Below are positions 26,019-36,605 of a DNA stretch of 40,435 bases, piece by piece. Every line of letters starts with the position of its first letter. The first letter of the stretch is position 1. Source of the DNA: an uncultured Roseateles sp. (GTDB lineage Bacteria > Pseudomonadota > Gammaproteobacteria > Burkholderiales > Burkholderiaceae); NCBI GenBank assembly GCA_946480605.1, contig CAMLKW010000013.1, forward strand, positions 1 through 40,435. The letters run 5' to 3'. The translations under genes were made by a program, and so were the position numbers. A model generated the notes under the pieces. That model saw only the letters and a list, made by a program, of their open reading frames with translations, did not search any database and was not told where the DNA came from.

Positions 26019-26054
26019 GTCGGTTCTCGCAAAGGAAGGTGACATGACGGTAAA

Positions 26055-26078
26055 CACGCAAGGGCCGTCCACTATTCC
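26055..26078 (-). promoter_or_regulatory. Possible ECF-sigma promoter for the lipoprotein/sigma/anti-sigma operon
   Basis: On the minus strand GGAATA (26078-26073) and CGTG (26058-26055) are 14 bases apart, resembling the GGAA-type -35 and CGT-type -10 elements of many ECF promoters. They lie 37 bases or more upstream of the lipoprotein ATG. The spacing is slightly short for the class, so this is tentative; it would imply autoregulation by the sigma factor of the same operon. Confidence 0.35.
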
Positions 26079-26089
26079 ATGCCGCCAGA

Positions 26090-28192
26090 ATGCCGGCCAT
26101 GACCGCGCCGCCCCCGCCCCAGGACAAGCCCAAATCCGCGCCCCAGAAGGCGCTGGAGAAGCTGGGCCTGGTGCGTGACATCGACCTGGCCCTGCACCTG
26201 CCGCTGCGCTACGAGGACGAGACCCGCATCACCCCCATCGCCGCGCTGCACGACAACGAGCCGGCGCAGGTGGAGGGCGTCGTGGTGGACTGCCAGGTGG
26301 AACTGCGCAGCCGCCGCCAGCTGCTGGTGCGCGTGAAGGACGAGTCCGGCACGCTGCTGCTGCGCTTCCTGCACTTCTACCCGTCGCAGCAGAAGCAGAT
26401 GGCGGTGGGCACCCGGCTGCGCGTGCGCGGCGAGGCGCGCATCGGCTTCTTCGGGCGCGAGATGGTGCACCCGGTGGTCAAGGTGGTGGACGAGGACACG
26501 CCGCTGGCCGCATCGCTGACGCCCGTCTACCCGGCTTCGGCGCAGCTGCCGCAGGCCTATCTGCGCAAGGCGGTGGCGTCAGGGCTGGCGCGGGCCGACC
26601 TGCGCGAGATCCTGCCGCCGGGCGTGGTGCCGCAGGGTCTGCCCACGCTGAAGGAGGCGCTGACCTATCTGCACCACCCGCCACCCAGCGCCTCGCAGGA
26701 CGCACTGCACGAACACCACCACCCCGCCTGGCACCGGCTCAAGTTCGAGGAGCTGCTGGCCCAGCAGCTGTCGCAGCTGCAGGCCCAGCGCGAGCGGGCG
26801 CTGCTGGTGGCGCCGGCGCTGCGCGCACGGCCCGGCGGCCTGCACGAGAAGCTGCTGGCGACACTGCCCTTCCAGCTGACCGCCGCCCAGCAGCGTGTGT
26901 CCGAGGAGATCGCGCAGGACCTGGCCCGCCCCCAGCCCACGCACCGGCTGCTGCAGGGCGACGTGGGCTCGGGCAAGACGGTGGTGGCCGCGCTGGCTGC
27001 GGCGGTGGCCATCGACGCGGGGTGGCAGTGCGCGCTGATGGCGCCCACCGAGATCCTGGCCGAGCAGCATTTCCGCAAGCTGATCGGCTGGCTGGAGCCG
27101 CTGGGGCTGAAGGTCGCCTGGATCACCGGCAGCGTGAAGGGCAAGGCGCGGCAGAAGATGCTGGACGCCGCCGCCTCGGGCGAGGCCCAGCTCATCGTCG
27201 GCACGCACGCCGTCATCGAGGACAAGGTGCGCTTCGCCAGGCTGGGCCTGGCCGTCATCGACGAGCAGCACCGCTTCGGCGTCGCGCAGCGGCTGGCGCT
27301 GAGGGGCAAGCTCAAGGCAGGCGCCGACGCCGGGCCGCCCCAAGGCGGCGCGCGCCCCCTCGGGGGGCAGGAGCCGCACATGCTGATGATGAGCGCCACG
27401 CCCATCCCGCGCACGCTGGCGATGACCTATTTCGCCGACCTGGACGTGTCCACCATCGACGAGCTGCCGCCGGGCCGCAGCCCCATCGTGACCAAGGTGT
27501 TCACCGAGTCCAAGCGCCACGACGTGGTCGACAAGATCCGCATGGCGGTGGCCGACGGCGCCCAGGTCTACTGGGTCTGCCCACTGGTCGAGGAGAGCGA
27601 GGCGGTGGACCTGCGCAACGCGACCGAGACGCACGCCGAGCTGAGCGAGACGCTGGCCGGCACGTCGGTGGGACTGCTGCACGGGCGCATGTCGCCTGCG
27701 ACCAAGGCGGCCGTGATGGCGCAGTTCTCCAGCGGCGCGATGAGCGTGCTGGTGGCGACGACGGTCATCGAGGTCGGCGTGGACGTGCCCAACGCCAGCC
27801 TGATGGTCATCGAGCATGCCGAGCGCTTCGGCCTGGCGCAGCTGCACCAGCTGCGCGGCCGTGTCGGGCGCGGCGCCAAGGCCAGCGTGTGCGTGCTGAT
27901 CTACAGCCCGCCGCTGTCCGACACCGGCAAGTCGCGGCTGAAGGCCATGGCCGAGACGACCGACGGCTTCGAGATCGCGCGGCGCGACCTCGACATCCGC
28001 GGCCCGGGCGAGTTCATGGGTTCGCGCCAGAGCGGCGCCGAGCTGCTGCGCTTTGCAGACCTGCAGGAGGACGCGCCGCTGCTGGTCGCCGCCCGCGAGC
28101 TGGCGCCATGGCTGCTGGACGAGCATCCCGAGGCCGCGCGACGGCAGGTCGCGCGCTGGCTCGGGACGAAGGCGGAGTTCCTAAAAGCCTAG
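26090..28192 (+). CDS. recG: ATP-dependent DNA helicase RecG
   Basis: A 700-residue RecG, which remodels stalled forks and branched DNA. The wedge/OB domain is in the N-terminal 250 residues. The helicase has Walker A LLQGDVGSGKTVVAAL, the DEQH box VIDEQHRFG, motif III MMSATPIPRTLAM, and a C-terminal QLHQLRGRVGRG motif VI. An insertion (AGADAGPPQGGARPLGG) sits just before motif III and is encoded by a palindromic repeat. Start is ATG 26090 or 26099; neither has a good ribosome site. It is convergent with a small lipoprotein gene two bases downstream. Confidence 0.96.
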   Translation: MPAMTAPPPPQDKPKSAPQKALEKLGLVRDIDLALHLPLRYEDETRITPIAALHDNEPAQVEGVVVDCQVELRSRRQLLVRVKDESGTLLLRFLHFYPSQQKQMAVGTRLRVRGEARIGFFGREMVHPVVKVVDEDTPLAASLTPVYPASAQLPQAYLRKAVASGLARADLREILPPGVVPQGLPTLKEALTYLHHPPPSASQDALHEHHHPAWHRLKFEELLAQQLSQLQAQRERALLVAPALRARPGGLHEKLLATLPFQLTAAQQRVSEEIAQDLARPQPTHRLLQGDVGSGKTVVAALAAAVAIDAGWQCALMAPTEILAEQHFRKLIGWLEPLGLKVAWITGSVKGKARQKMLDAAASGEAQLIVGTHAVIEDKVRFARLGLAVIDEQHRFGVAQRLALRGKLKAGADAGPPQGGARPLGGQEPHMLMMSATPIPRTLAMTYFADLDVSTIDELPPGRSPIVTKVFTESKRHDVVDKIRMAVADGAQVYWVCPLVEESEAVDLRNATETHAELSETLAGTSVGLLHGRMSPATKAAVMAQFSSGAMSVLVATTVIEVGVDVPNASLMVIEHAERFGLAQLHQLRGRVGRGAKASVCVLIYSPPLSDTGKSRLKAMAETTDGFEIARRDLDIRGPGEFMGSRQSGAELLRFADLQEDAPLLVAARELAPWLLDEHPEAARRQVARWLGTKAEFLKA
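27334..27368. repeat. GC-rich double-hairpin repeat inside recG
   Basis: GCCGCC-ccaa-GGCGGC (27334-27349) is followed by GCCCCC-tcg-GGGGGC (27354-27368). The motif is inserted in frame in recG and codes for a Gly/Pro-rich linker. It resembles palindromic repeats that are dispersed in related Burkholderiales genomes, from memory. Nothing else in this window is an obvious copy. Confidence 0.7.
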
Positions 28193-28194
28193 GC

Positions 28195-28386
28195 TCACTT
28201 GCAGCTGAAGCTCTTGGCGTTGACTTCCCTGACGTTGCCGGCGCCGCAGGTGGCGACGGCGCTTTCGCTCATCTTGGCGATGGCGTTGGTGTCCGCCGGG
28301 ATCGAGCCGGCCGGCGGGGCGAAGACGCAGGCGCTCAGCAGGGCAGCGGCGGTCAGCGAAACGGCGAAGGCAGCAAAACGGTTCAT
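28195..28386 (-). CDS. Small lipoprotein (63 aa)
   Basis: A short protein with a lipobox signal (MNRFAAFAVSLTAAALLSAC) and a mature part with two further cysteines (VATCGAGNVREVNAKSFSCK). No known family. It is convergent with recG and ends two bases from its stop. The longer upstream in-frame extension is low-quality sequence, so ATG at 28386 is preferred. Confidence 0.75.
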   Translation of the reverse strand: MNRFAAFAVSLTAAALLSACVFAPPAGSIPADTNAIAKMSESAVATCGAGNVREVNAKSFSCK

Positions 28387-28512
28387 TCGGATTCTCGGGG
28401 TCAGGTGTTGAAGAGACGCGCATCCTCGCCGATACAAGGGCCGGCCCGGCCAGGCGGGCGACGGGCTGCAGATCGGCCGGGACAGACTGCACCCCCCTCC
28501 GACCTGCGGCAT

Positions 28513-29631
28513 TCATCCGCCCAGGCAGACGCCCAGGTCACGCGCCGTGGCCAGCGTGTCGCCGTCCAGCGGCACGGCCTTCATGCGGCCGGCCACCTCG
28601 GCCAGCGGCACGGGCACGACGCGGTGGCCGTCCAGCGCCACCATGACGTCGTCCAAGCCGTCGGCCAGTGCGCGCACCGCCGCCGCGCCGAAGCGCAACG
28701 ACACGACGCGGTCGAAGGCCGTGGGGCTGCCGCCGCGCAGCAGGTGGCCCAGCACCACGCAGCGCGCGTCCTTGCCCGTCAGGCGCCCGAGCGACTGGCT
28801 GACCTGCTCGCCGATGCCACCCAGCCGCTCGGCATGGCCGGCCTCGGCCGGCGCCAGCAGCGCGCGCTGGCCGCCGCGCGGCAGGGCGCCCTCGGCCACC
28901 ACCACGATGGAATAGGACAGGCCCAGCGCGTCGCGCCGCGCCACCAGCTCGGCCACCGGCGCCAGGTCGAAGGGCAGTTCGGGCAGCAGGATGGCATGCG
29001 CCCCGCCGGCCAGGCCGGCATGCAGCGCGATCCAGCCGGCGTAGCGGCCCATCACCTCGACGACGATGATGCGGTGGTGGCTGGCGGCGGTGGTGTGCAG
29101 GCGGTCGATGCACTCGCTGGCAAAGGCCACGGCGGTGTCGAAGCCGAAGGTGACGACGGTGCGGTCCAGGTCGTTGTCTATGGTCTTGGGCACGCCCACC
29201 ACGCGCAGGCCGCGCTGCGCCAGCCGGTGCGCGATGGCCAGCGAGCCGTCGCCGCCCACGGCCACCAGCGCGTCGACGCGCTCGCGGGCCAGCGCGTCCA
29301 GCAGGTCCTGCGAGCGGTCGAGCAACTGCACGCTGCCGTCGGCCTGCGGCGTGGGGTAGGCGAAGGGGTCGCCCTTGTTGGTGGAGCCCAGCAGCGTGCC
29401 GCCCAGGCTGGCGATGCCCTCGACCCGCTCGGCCGTCAGCGCCAGGCAGCCGCCGTCGCGGTAGCGCTCGGGGCGCAGCAGGCCGTCGTAGCCGTCGCGG
29501 ATGCCGATGCAGTCCCAGCCGCGCAGCAGCGCGGCGCGCGTGACGGCGCAGGTGACGGCGTTCAGGCCGGGCGCGTCGCCGCCCCCGGTGGTGATGGCGA
29601 TGCGGCGGATGGAGGGTGTGGTGGCAGGCAT
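28513..29631 (-). CDS. 6-phosphofructokinase, group III type
   Basis: A 372-residue PFK. The glycine-rich loop ITTGGGDAPGLN, the phosphoryl-donor motif GGDGS (126-130) and PKTIDND (148-154) are present. The glycine after GGD (as in ATP-PFKs) together with Lys before TIDND (as in PPi-PFKs) is the group III combination and suggests ATP use. It phosphorylates fructose 6-phosphate. It lies just downstream of the LytS/LytTR two-component genes on the same strand, 12 bases from the regulator stop, with a possible read-through relation. Confidence 0.9.
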   Translation of the reverse strand: MPATTPSIRRIAITTGGGDAPGLNAVTCAVTRAALLRGWDCIGIRDGYDGLLRPERYRDGGCLALTAERVEGIASLGGTLLGSTNKGDPFAYPTPQADGSVQLLDRSQDLLDALARERVDALVAVGGDGSLAIAHRLAQRGLRVVGVPKTIDNDLDRTVVTFGFDTAVAFASECIDRLHTTAASHHRIIVVEVMGRYAGWIALHAGLAGGAHAILLPELPFDLAPVAELVARRDALGLSYSIVVVAEGALPRGGQRALLAPAEAGHAERLGGIGEQVSQSLGRLTGKDARCVVLGHLLRGGSPTAFDRVVSLRFGAAAVRALADGLDDVMVALDGHRVVPVPLAEVAGRMKAVPLDGDTLATARDLGVCLGG

Positions 29632-29643
29632 GGCGGGAGTCTG

Positions 29644-30369
29644 CTACAGCTCCAGCCTCTCCCGCAGCAGCTTGGCCTGGCGGCGCGACACCTCGACCTG
29701 GTGGCCGTCGCGCAGCGTGACGCGGTAGCCGTCGCTGCTGGACGGCGCGATGGCCTGGATGCAGCGCAGGTTGATGAGGTGGCTGCGGCTGGCGCGGAAG
29801 AACAGCTGCGGGTCCAGCTTCTCCTCCAGGCTGGTCAGCGTGCGGTTGATCAGCGGGCGCTGACCGTCGAACCAGGCCTGGGCATAGTTGCCGCAGGCCT
29901 CGAAGCCGGCGACGTCGCCCAGCCGCACGAACCAGCAGCGCTCGCCGTCGCGCAGGAAGACCATGTCATCCGCGCCCTTCAGGGCCGTGCCCGCTGAAGC
30001 AGCGCCGGCGGGCGGCGGGCGCAGCCGCGCGCGGGCCTTGGCCAGCGCTTCCTCCAGGCGCTCGGGCGCGATGGGCTTGAGCAGGTAGTCCAGCGCGTTG
30101 CGCTCGAAGGCGGCCAGCGCATGCTGGTCGTAGGCGGTCGTGAAGACGACCAGCGGCAGGTGCTCGATCTGGTCCAGCAGGTCGAAGCCGGTCGCGCCGG
30201 GCAGCTCCACGTCCAGCAGCAGCAGCTCGGGGCGCTGCGTGTCGATGGCCTCGCGCGCGGGCGCCAGCTCGGCGGCCTCGCCGACGATGTCGGCATCGGG
30301 GATGGCGGCCAGCAGCGTGCGCAACTCCTGGCGGGCCAGGCGCGAGTCCTCGACGATGAAGATCTTCAT
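29644..30369 (-). CDS. LytTR-type response regulator
   Basis: A 241-residue regulator. The receiver domain has the phosphorylation Asp53 in LLLLDVELPGATGFDLL and the Lys of DYLLKPI. The C-terminal LytTR DNA-binding domain includes FEACGNYAQAW, RTLTSLEEKL, FFRASRSHLINL and RVTLRDGHQVEVSRRQAK. The start codon overlaps the stop of the kinase gene by 4 bases, indicating a coupled pair. Similar to the AlgR/LytR group. Confidence 0.94.
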   Translation of the reverse strand: MKIFIVEDSRLARQELRTLLAAIPDADIVGEAAELAPAREAIDTQRPELLLLDVELPGATGFDLLDQIEHLPLVVFTTAYDQHALAAFERNALDYLLKPIAPERLEEALAKARARLRPPPAGAASAGTALKGADDMVFLRDGERCWFVRLGDVAGFEACGNYAQAWFDGQRPLINRTLTSLEEKLDPQLFFRASRSHLINLRCIQAIAPSSSDGYRVTLRDGHQVEVSRRQAKLLRERLEL

Positions 30370-31412
30370 GCGGCCAGTGTCACACTGACCTGCACACGGC
30401 CGTCCTCGGCGCCGATGCGGCAGTCTGCCCCCGGCCCACCGGCGCGCGCCAGACGTTCACGCAGGTGCACCAGGCCCAGGCCCGTGCTGGTCGGCGCATC
30501 GGGCACCGCCCCCCACTGGCCGGGGTTGTCGACGGCCAGGGTCAGCGTGTCGCCGTCGCGCGCGATGCGGATGTCCACCACGCCGCCGCCCGGCGTGCGC
30601 GCGATGCCGTGCTTGATGGCGTTCTCCACCAGCAGCTGCAGCAGCATGGGCGGCACGCTGGCGCCGGCGGTCGCGGGGTCCACCTGCCAGTCCACGCGCA
30701 GCCGCTCCTCGTGGTGCAGCTGTTCCAGCGCCACGTAGTCGCGCACGACGGCCAGCTCGTCGGCCAGCGGCACGCGCTCCTTGGCGCTGTGCTGCAGCGT
30801 GTGGCGCAGCGTGTTGGACAGCCGGCTCAGCATCTCGCGGGCGCGTACCGGGTCTTCGTTGATGAGGGCGCGCAGGTTGTTCAGCGCGTTGAACAGGAAA
30901 TGCGGGTTGATCTGGGCGCGCAGCACCTGCAGCTCCAGCGCGCGGGCGGCGGCCTCGGCCTGCCACTTGGCGATCTCGCCGCGGCGCCAGCGCTGCACCA
31001 TGGTCACGCCGACCCACACGGCCAGCCACAGCCACAGCAGCACGCAGGTATTGAGCGCGTAGGTCAGCAGCACGGACCAGCCCCGCGGCATGCCCGGCGG
31101 GAACTCCAGCAGGCCCAGCAGCACACCGGCGCGGTTGACGACGAAGATCAGCCCCTGCAGCGTCAGCGCGAACAGCGCGGGCATGAACAGCAGGCGCAGC
31201 AGCAGCGCGCGGGGCGGCAGGTCCAGCCAGGCGCGGCGCAGGGCCAGCGCGCGCAGGGCCTCGCTGGACAGCCACAGCCCGCTGCCGAGGAACACCATCG
31301 TGAAGACGATGGAGCCGGTCAGCACCCCGAAGCTCGCGACCATGGCCAGCGACAGACCGACATAGAGGCTCCACAACGTCGCCTGGATGGCGCTGCGCGT
31401 GCGCGTTCTCAT
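30366..31412 (-). CDS. LytS/YehU-type sensor histidine kinase
   Basis: A 348-residue membrane kinase with four or more membrane helices in residues 10-145, then a histidine-kinase domain: phospho-acceptor region LRAQINPHFLFNALNNL (His171), QLLVENAIKHG (N box) and GLGLVHLRERL (G box). The ATG at 31412 is preceded by GGGGGAGG. It phosphorylates the adjacent LytTR regulator, by inference from the pairing. No signal is recognised. Confidence 0.93.
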   Translation of the reverse strand: MRTRTRSAIQATLWSLYVGLSLAMVASFGVLTGSIVFTMVFLGSGLWLSSEALRALALRRAWLDLPPRALLLRLLFMPALFALTLQGLIFVVNRAGVLLGLLEFPPGMPRGWSVLLTYALNTCVLLWLWLAVWVGVTMVQRWRRGEIAKWQAEAAARALELQVLRAQINPHFLFNALNNLRALINEDPVRAREMLSRLSNTLRHTLQHSAKERVPLADELAVVRDYVALEQLHHEERLRVDWQVDPATAGASVPPMLLQLLVENAIKHGIARTPGGGVVDIRIARDGDTLTLAVDNPGQWGAVPDAPTSTGLGLVHLRERLARAGGPGADCRIGAEDGRVQVSVTLAA

Positions 31413-31431
31413 GCCTCCCCCGTCTCTGTGC

Positions 31432-32328
31432 CTATCGGGCGGCCAGGAAGGTCTTGAGCTCACCGACCAGCCAGTCGGCATCGTCCCACATGAGGAAGTG
31501 GTAGCCGCGCTGGCTCATGCGGACCTGCACGCCGGCCAGGCCGGCGTACTGGGTCTCGAAGATCTTCTGTGTGCCATCCAGCGTGGACCCCATGGGCTCG
31601 TAGGCGGCCCAGGCGCCCAGCACCAGCGTGGGCGCGGTGACCTTGGGCAGCAGCGGGCGCAGGTCTTCACCCCACAGTTCGGACATGGCCTGCGCCGTGG
31701 TGGCGCGCTCGCTGGCCAGGCCCCAGGCGACGACGCGCTCGACGTTCGCCGGGCTGCGGCTCATGCCGCCGGCGCCCTGGCGCGTGCCGGCCTCCCACTG
31801 TGCCTGGCTGGCGGACAGCATCTGCTGGCGCATGCCGGCGGCCATGCCGCGGGCGGCCTCGGGCGTCATGCCGCGCAGGCCGGCCAGGAAGGGCAGCGAG
31901 TCGACGACGACCAGGCGCGCGATGCGCCCCGGCTGCTCGGCCGCCATCTGCAGCGCCAGCGCACCGCCCAGGCTGTGGCCGATGACGGCGGGCTGGTCCA
32001 GCCGGCGGTCGTCCAGGTAGGCCAGCAGGCGGTCGCGCATGGCGGTCTGGAAGTGCTCCGTGGCAACGGCCGGCACGCCTGCAAAGCCGGGCAGCTGCAC
32101 GATGTGGCATTGCACGCCGGGCTGCAGCGCGGCGCAGGTCTCGGTCCAGACGGCGGCGGCGCTGTTCAGGCCCGGGATCATCAGCACCGGCCGGCCCTGG
32201 CCGACCACCTCGACGCGCAGGTCGCGGAACTCGGCGGGCGCGGCCTCGCTGCGGCCCACGTACAGGGCCGTCAGGATGCCCACCGCGGCGCCGAACAGGC
32301 CCATCCAGGAACGCTTGCGGCTGCTCAT
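31432..32328 (-). CDS. Exported alpha/beta hydrolase
   Basis: A 298-residue protein with an N-terminal membrane/signal segment (about residues 8-30) and an alpha/beta hydrolase domain: the oxyanion region VLMIPGLNS, nucleophile elbow GHSLGGALAL (Ser119), and the catalytic histidine region YHFLMWDD. Substrate unknown. Its start at ATG 32328 follows GGAG; a second ATG lies 12 bases upstream. It stands between the two-component genes and the cyclophilin lipoproteins on the same strand. Confidence 0.92.
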   Translation of the reverse strand: MSSRKRSWMGLFGAAVGILTALYVGRSEAAPAEFRDLRVEVVGQGRPVLMIPGLNSAAAVWTETCAALQPGVQCHIVQLPGFAGVPAVATEHFQTAMRDRLLAYLDDRRLDQPAVIGHSLGGALALQMAAEQPGRIARLVVVDSLPFLAGLRGMTPEAARGMAAGMRQQMLSASQAQWEAGTRQGAGGMSRSPANVERVVAWGLASERATTAQAMSELWGEDLRPLLPKVTAPTLVLGAWAAYEPMGSTLDGTQKIFETQYAGLAGVQVRMSQRGYHFLMWDDADWLVGELKTFLAAR

Positions 32329-32450
32329 GCTTGTCTCCATCCAGGTTTGTGATGGAGTGCATGTTGCCGAGGTTCGGGGGTGTGACCCGGGGTGCGATGA
32401 CGAACGGCGCGTCGCCGGGACGAACGGCAAGCCGCAGGGGCGGGTGGGCG

Positions 32451-33131
32451 CTACTTCAGCCGCTGCGCCCAGTAGACCAGCACCTCCGTCTGCGGCTGCA
32501 GATCCGTCGGGCTGTAGCGGTAGACCGGCACGATGTTGATCGCATCCAGCGTGTTCAGGCCCGAGATGATGCGGCCGAACACGGCATAGCCGGGGTTGGC
32601 GGCGCTCTGGTAGTCCAGGCCGGTGTTGTCCACCACGTTGAAGAAAAACTGGCTGGTGGCCGAATCGGCGTCGCTGCGGCGGGCCATCGCGATGGTGCCG
32701 CGCAGGTTGGAGAGGTTGTTGTTGCTCTCCAGCTTGATGGGCGCATACAGCGGCTGCTTCTCGATCATGCCGCTGCGATAGCCTCCGCCCTGCACGACGA
32801 AGTCGCGGTCCACGCGGTGGATCAGCGTGTTCGAGTAGAAGCCTGCGGCGACGTATTTGTAGAAGTTGGCCACCGTCTGCGGCGCATAGCTGTCGTACAG
32901 CTCGACGACGATCTCGCCGCTGCTGGTCAGCATGCAGACCGTGCCCCATTGGCTGGCCGCGGAGGCGGCCAGGCCGGCCGCGCTGCAGGACAGCGTGGGC
33001 GGGTTCGGATTGGGGTTGGGCCGCGGGTTGGACCCGCCGCCGCCTCCGCCGCCGCCGATCTCCACATAGCCCCCGCCACCGCAGGCGGACAGGGTCAGGA
33101 CGGACAGCAGAACGGCAACGCGACGCAGCAT
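32451..33131 (-). CDS. Cyclophilin-type peptidyl-prolyl isomerase lipoprotein (copy 1)
   Basis: A 226-residue lipoprotein with lipobox LSAC, a Gly-rich linker and an Asn/Pro linker (NPRPNPNPNPP), then a cyclophilin domain (GEIVVELYDSYAPQTVANFY, HRVDRDFVVQGGG, NLRGTIAMAR, SQFFFNVVDN, YAVFGRIISG). These isomerise X-Pro bonds, here presumably in the periplasm. The paralogue at 33206-33856 follows the same plan. Start ATG 33131. Confidence 0.95.
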   Translation of the reverse strand: MLRRVAVLLSVLTLSACGGGGYVEIGGGGGGGGSNPRPNPNPNPPTLSCSAAGLAASAASQWGTVCMLTSSGEIVVELYDSYAPQTVANFYKYVAAGFYSNTLIHRVDRDFVVQGGGYRSGMIEKQPLYAPIKLESNNNLSNLRGTIAMARRSDADSATSQFFFNVVDNTGLDYQSAANPGYAVFGRIISGLNTLDAINIVPVYRYSPTDLQPQTEVLVYWAQRLK

Positions 33132-33205
33132 GGCAGCACCCGGAACATGAGGGGGCCTGCCCAACGCATCAGCGGCCGGTGCCGCTGACAGGCTGTCGCA
33201 GTTGG

Positions 33206-33856
33206 TTACTGAAGGGGAATGACCTTGGCTTCGGTGATGGTCACGTCGACCAGCGGCGTGTTGTTCGGCTCACCGGTGGTGTTCACCGCGCGGATCTTGT
33301 CGACCACGTCCAGCCCGGCCGTGACCTGGCCGAAAACGGCATAGCCCGGGTTGTCGGCGTTCACGTAGTTGAGGCCGGTGTTGTCGACCGTGTTGATGTA
33401 GAACTGGCTGGTGGCACTGTCGGGCACGCCAGTGCGGGCCATCGCGAGGGTGCCGCGCAGGTTGGACAGGCCGTTGCGGCTTTCCAGCGCGATGGGGCCG
33501 TAGGTGGGCGTCTTCTCCTGCAGTGCGCCGGCGGCGTTGCGGGCCACGCCGCCACCCTGGATGACGAAGTTGGCGATGACACGGTGGAACACCGTGTTGG
33601 TGTAGAAGCCGTCGTTCACGTACTTCAGGAAGTTGTCCACGCTGATGGGCGCATGGGTGCGGTCCAGGCCCAGCTCGATGACGCCCTGGGTGGTGGTGAG
33701 GCGCACCTTGTGCGTGACCGTCAGCGTGACGGGCGGAACGGGCGTGGGCGTGCTGCCGCCGCCACCACTGCTGCCACCGCCACCGCCGCAGGCGGTCAGG
33801 GCCAGGGAGCTTGCCAGTGCCAACAGCGCACGGCGAGGAAATCGGTTCAGGCTCAT
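33206..33856 (-). CDS. Cyclophilin-type peptidyl-prolyl isomerase lipoprotein (copy 2)
   Basis: A 216-residue lipoprotein with lipobox LTAC, a glycine-rich linker, and a cyclophilin domain (GVIELGLDRTHAPISVDNFL, FHRVIANFVIQGGG, NLRGTLAMAR, SQFYINTVDN, YAVFGQVTAG). It differs from copy 1 in the linker and in a shorter N-terminus. Tandem copies suggest duplication and subfunctionalisation. The panC stop lies two bases upstream of its ATG, so it may be transcribed with panB-panC. Confidence 0.95.
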   Translation of the reverse strand: MSLNRFPRRALLALASSLALTACGGGGGSSGGGGSTPTPVPPVTLTVTHKVRLTTTQGVIELGLDRTHAPISVDNFLKYVNDGFYTNTVFHRVIANFVIQGGGVARNAAGALQEKTPTYGPIALESRNGLSNLRGTLAMARTGVPDSATSQFYINTVDNTGLNYVNADNPGYAVFGQVTAGLDVVDKIRAVNTTGEPNNTPLVDVTITEAKVIPLQ

Positions 33857-33857
33857 C

Positions 33858-35500
<1,643 letters not shown>

Positions 35501-35585
35501 GAGGTTCTCCGTATAAACCCTGGGAGCCCTCGTGGGGCGGCGGCAGTGTAGCGTTCGGGTCCTTTCCCTGAAGCCGCCCCCCGCC

Positions 35586-36506
35586 ATGACCCTGACCGAG
35601 TTGCGCTACATCGTCGCCGTTGCCCGCGAGCGCCATTTCGGCCGTGCCGCCGAGGCCTGCTTCGTGTCGCAGCCGACGCTGTCGGTCGCCATCAAGAAGC
35701 TGGAGGAGGAGCTGGACATCAAGATCTTCGAGCGCGGCGGCAATGAGGTGTCGGTGACGCCGCTGGGCGAGGAGATCGTGCGCCAGGCGCAGTCGGTGCT
35801 GGATCAGGCCGGCGCCATCAAGGAGATCGCCAAGCGCGGCAAGGACCCGCTGGCCGGCGCGCTGCGGCTGGGCATCATCTACACCATCGGGCCCTACCTG
35901 CTGCCGGAGCTGGTGCGACACACCATCGAGCAGTACCCGCAGATGCCGCTGATGCTGCAGGAGAACTTCACGGTCAAGCTGCTGGAGATGCTGCGCACCG
36001 GCGAACTGGACTGCGCCATCATGGCCGAACCCTTCCCCGACACCGGCCTGGCCACGGCGGCGCTGTACGACGAGCCCTTCGTCGTCGCGCTGCCGGCCTC
36101 GCACCCGCTGGCCGACCGCGCCACCATCAGCGCCGAGGAGCTCAAGCGCGAGACCATGCTGCTGCTGGGCACCGGCCACTGCTTCCGCGACCATGTGCTG
36201 GAGGTCTGCCCCGAGTTCGCCCGCTTCTCCAGCGACGCCGAGGGCATACGCCGCAGCTTCGAGGGCTCGTCGCTGGAGACCATCAAGCACATGGTGGCGT
36301 CCGGCATGGGCGTGACCGTGGTGCCGCGGCTGTCGGTGCCGCGCGAGAAGTCGGCGCACCTGCGCTTCGTGCCGTTCAGCGCGCCGGTGCCGACACGCCG
36401 CGTCGTGCTGGCGTGGCGGCGCAGCTTCACGCGCTACGAGGCCATCGCGGCGCTACGCAACGCCATCTACGCCTGCGAGCTGGTCGGGGTGACGCGGCTG
36501 AGCTGA
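35586..36506 (+). CDS. oxyR: Hydrogen-peroxide sensing LysR-family regulator OxyR
   Basis: A 306-residue LysR-type regulator. The helix-turn-helix is [19 protein letters not shown]. The redox cysteines are Cys199 and Cys208 ([12 protein letters not shown]), exactly the E. coli numbering, so the disulfide switch should be intact. The effector domain includes [14 protein letters not shown] and [20 protein letters not shown]. It would activate catalase/peroxidase and dps genes; dps is 1.6 kb downstream. Divergent from panB. Confidence 0.96.
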   Translation: MTLTELRYIVAVARERHFGRAAEACFVSQPTLSVAIKKLEEELDIKIFERGGNEVSVTPLGEEIVRQAQSVLDQAGAIKEIAKRGKDPLAGALRLGIIYTIGPYLLPELVRHTIEQYPQMPLMLQENFTVKLLEMLRTGELDCAIMAEPFPDTGLATAALYDEPFVVALPASHPLADRATISAEELKRETMLLLGTGHCFRDHVLEVCPEFARFSSDAEGIRRSFEGSSLETIKHMVASGMGVTVVPRLSVPREKSAHLRFVPFSAPVPTRRVVLAWRRSFTRYEAIAALRNAIYACELVGVTRLS

Positions 36507-36605
36507 ACTTCAATCTAGGGGGTGACGGGTAAACCCGCCCTTTGGCTCGGGGGAGTGCGACGGATTTCACACTTCTTCACGGTTTTATCCTGGAAGAACC
36601 ATGTC

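Noticed and set aside
36540..36560. Possible sigma-54 promoter (GG...GC) before the PEP-CTERM gene
   Set aside because: The distance between the GG and GC elements is one base too long for the -24/-12 consensus.
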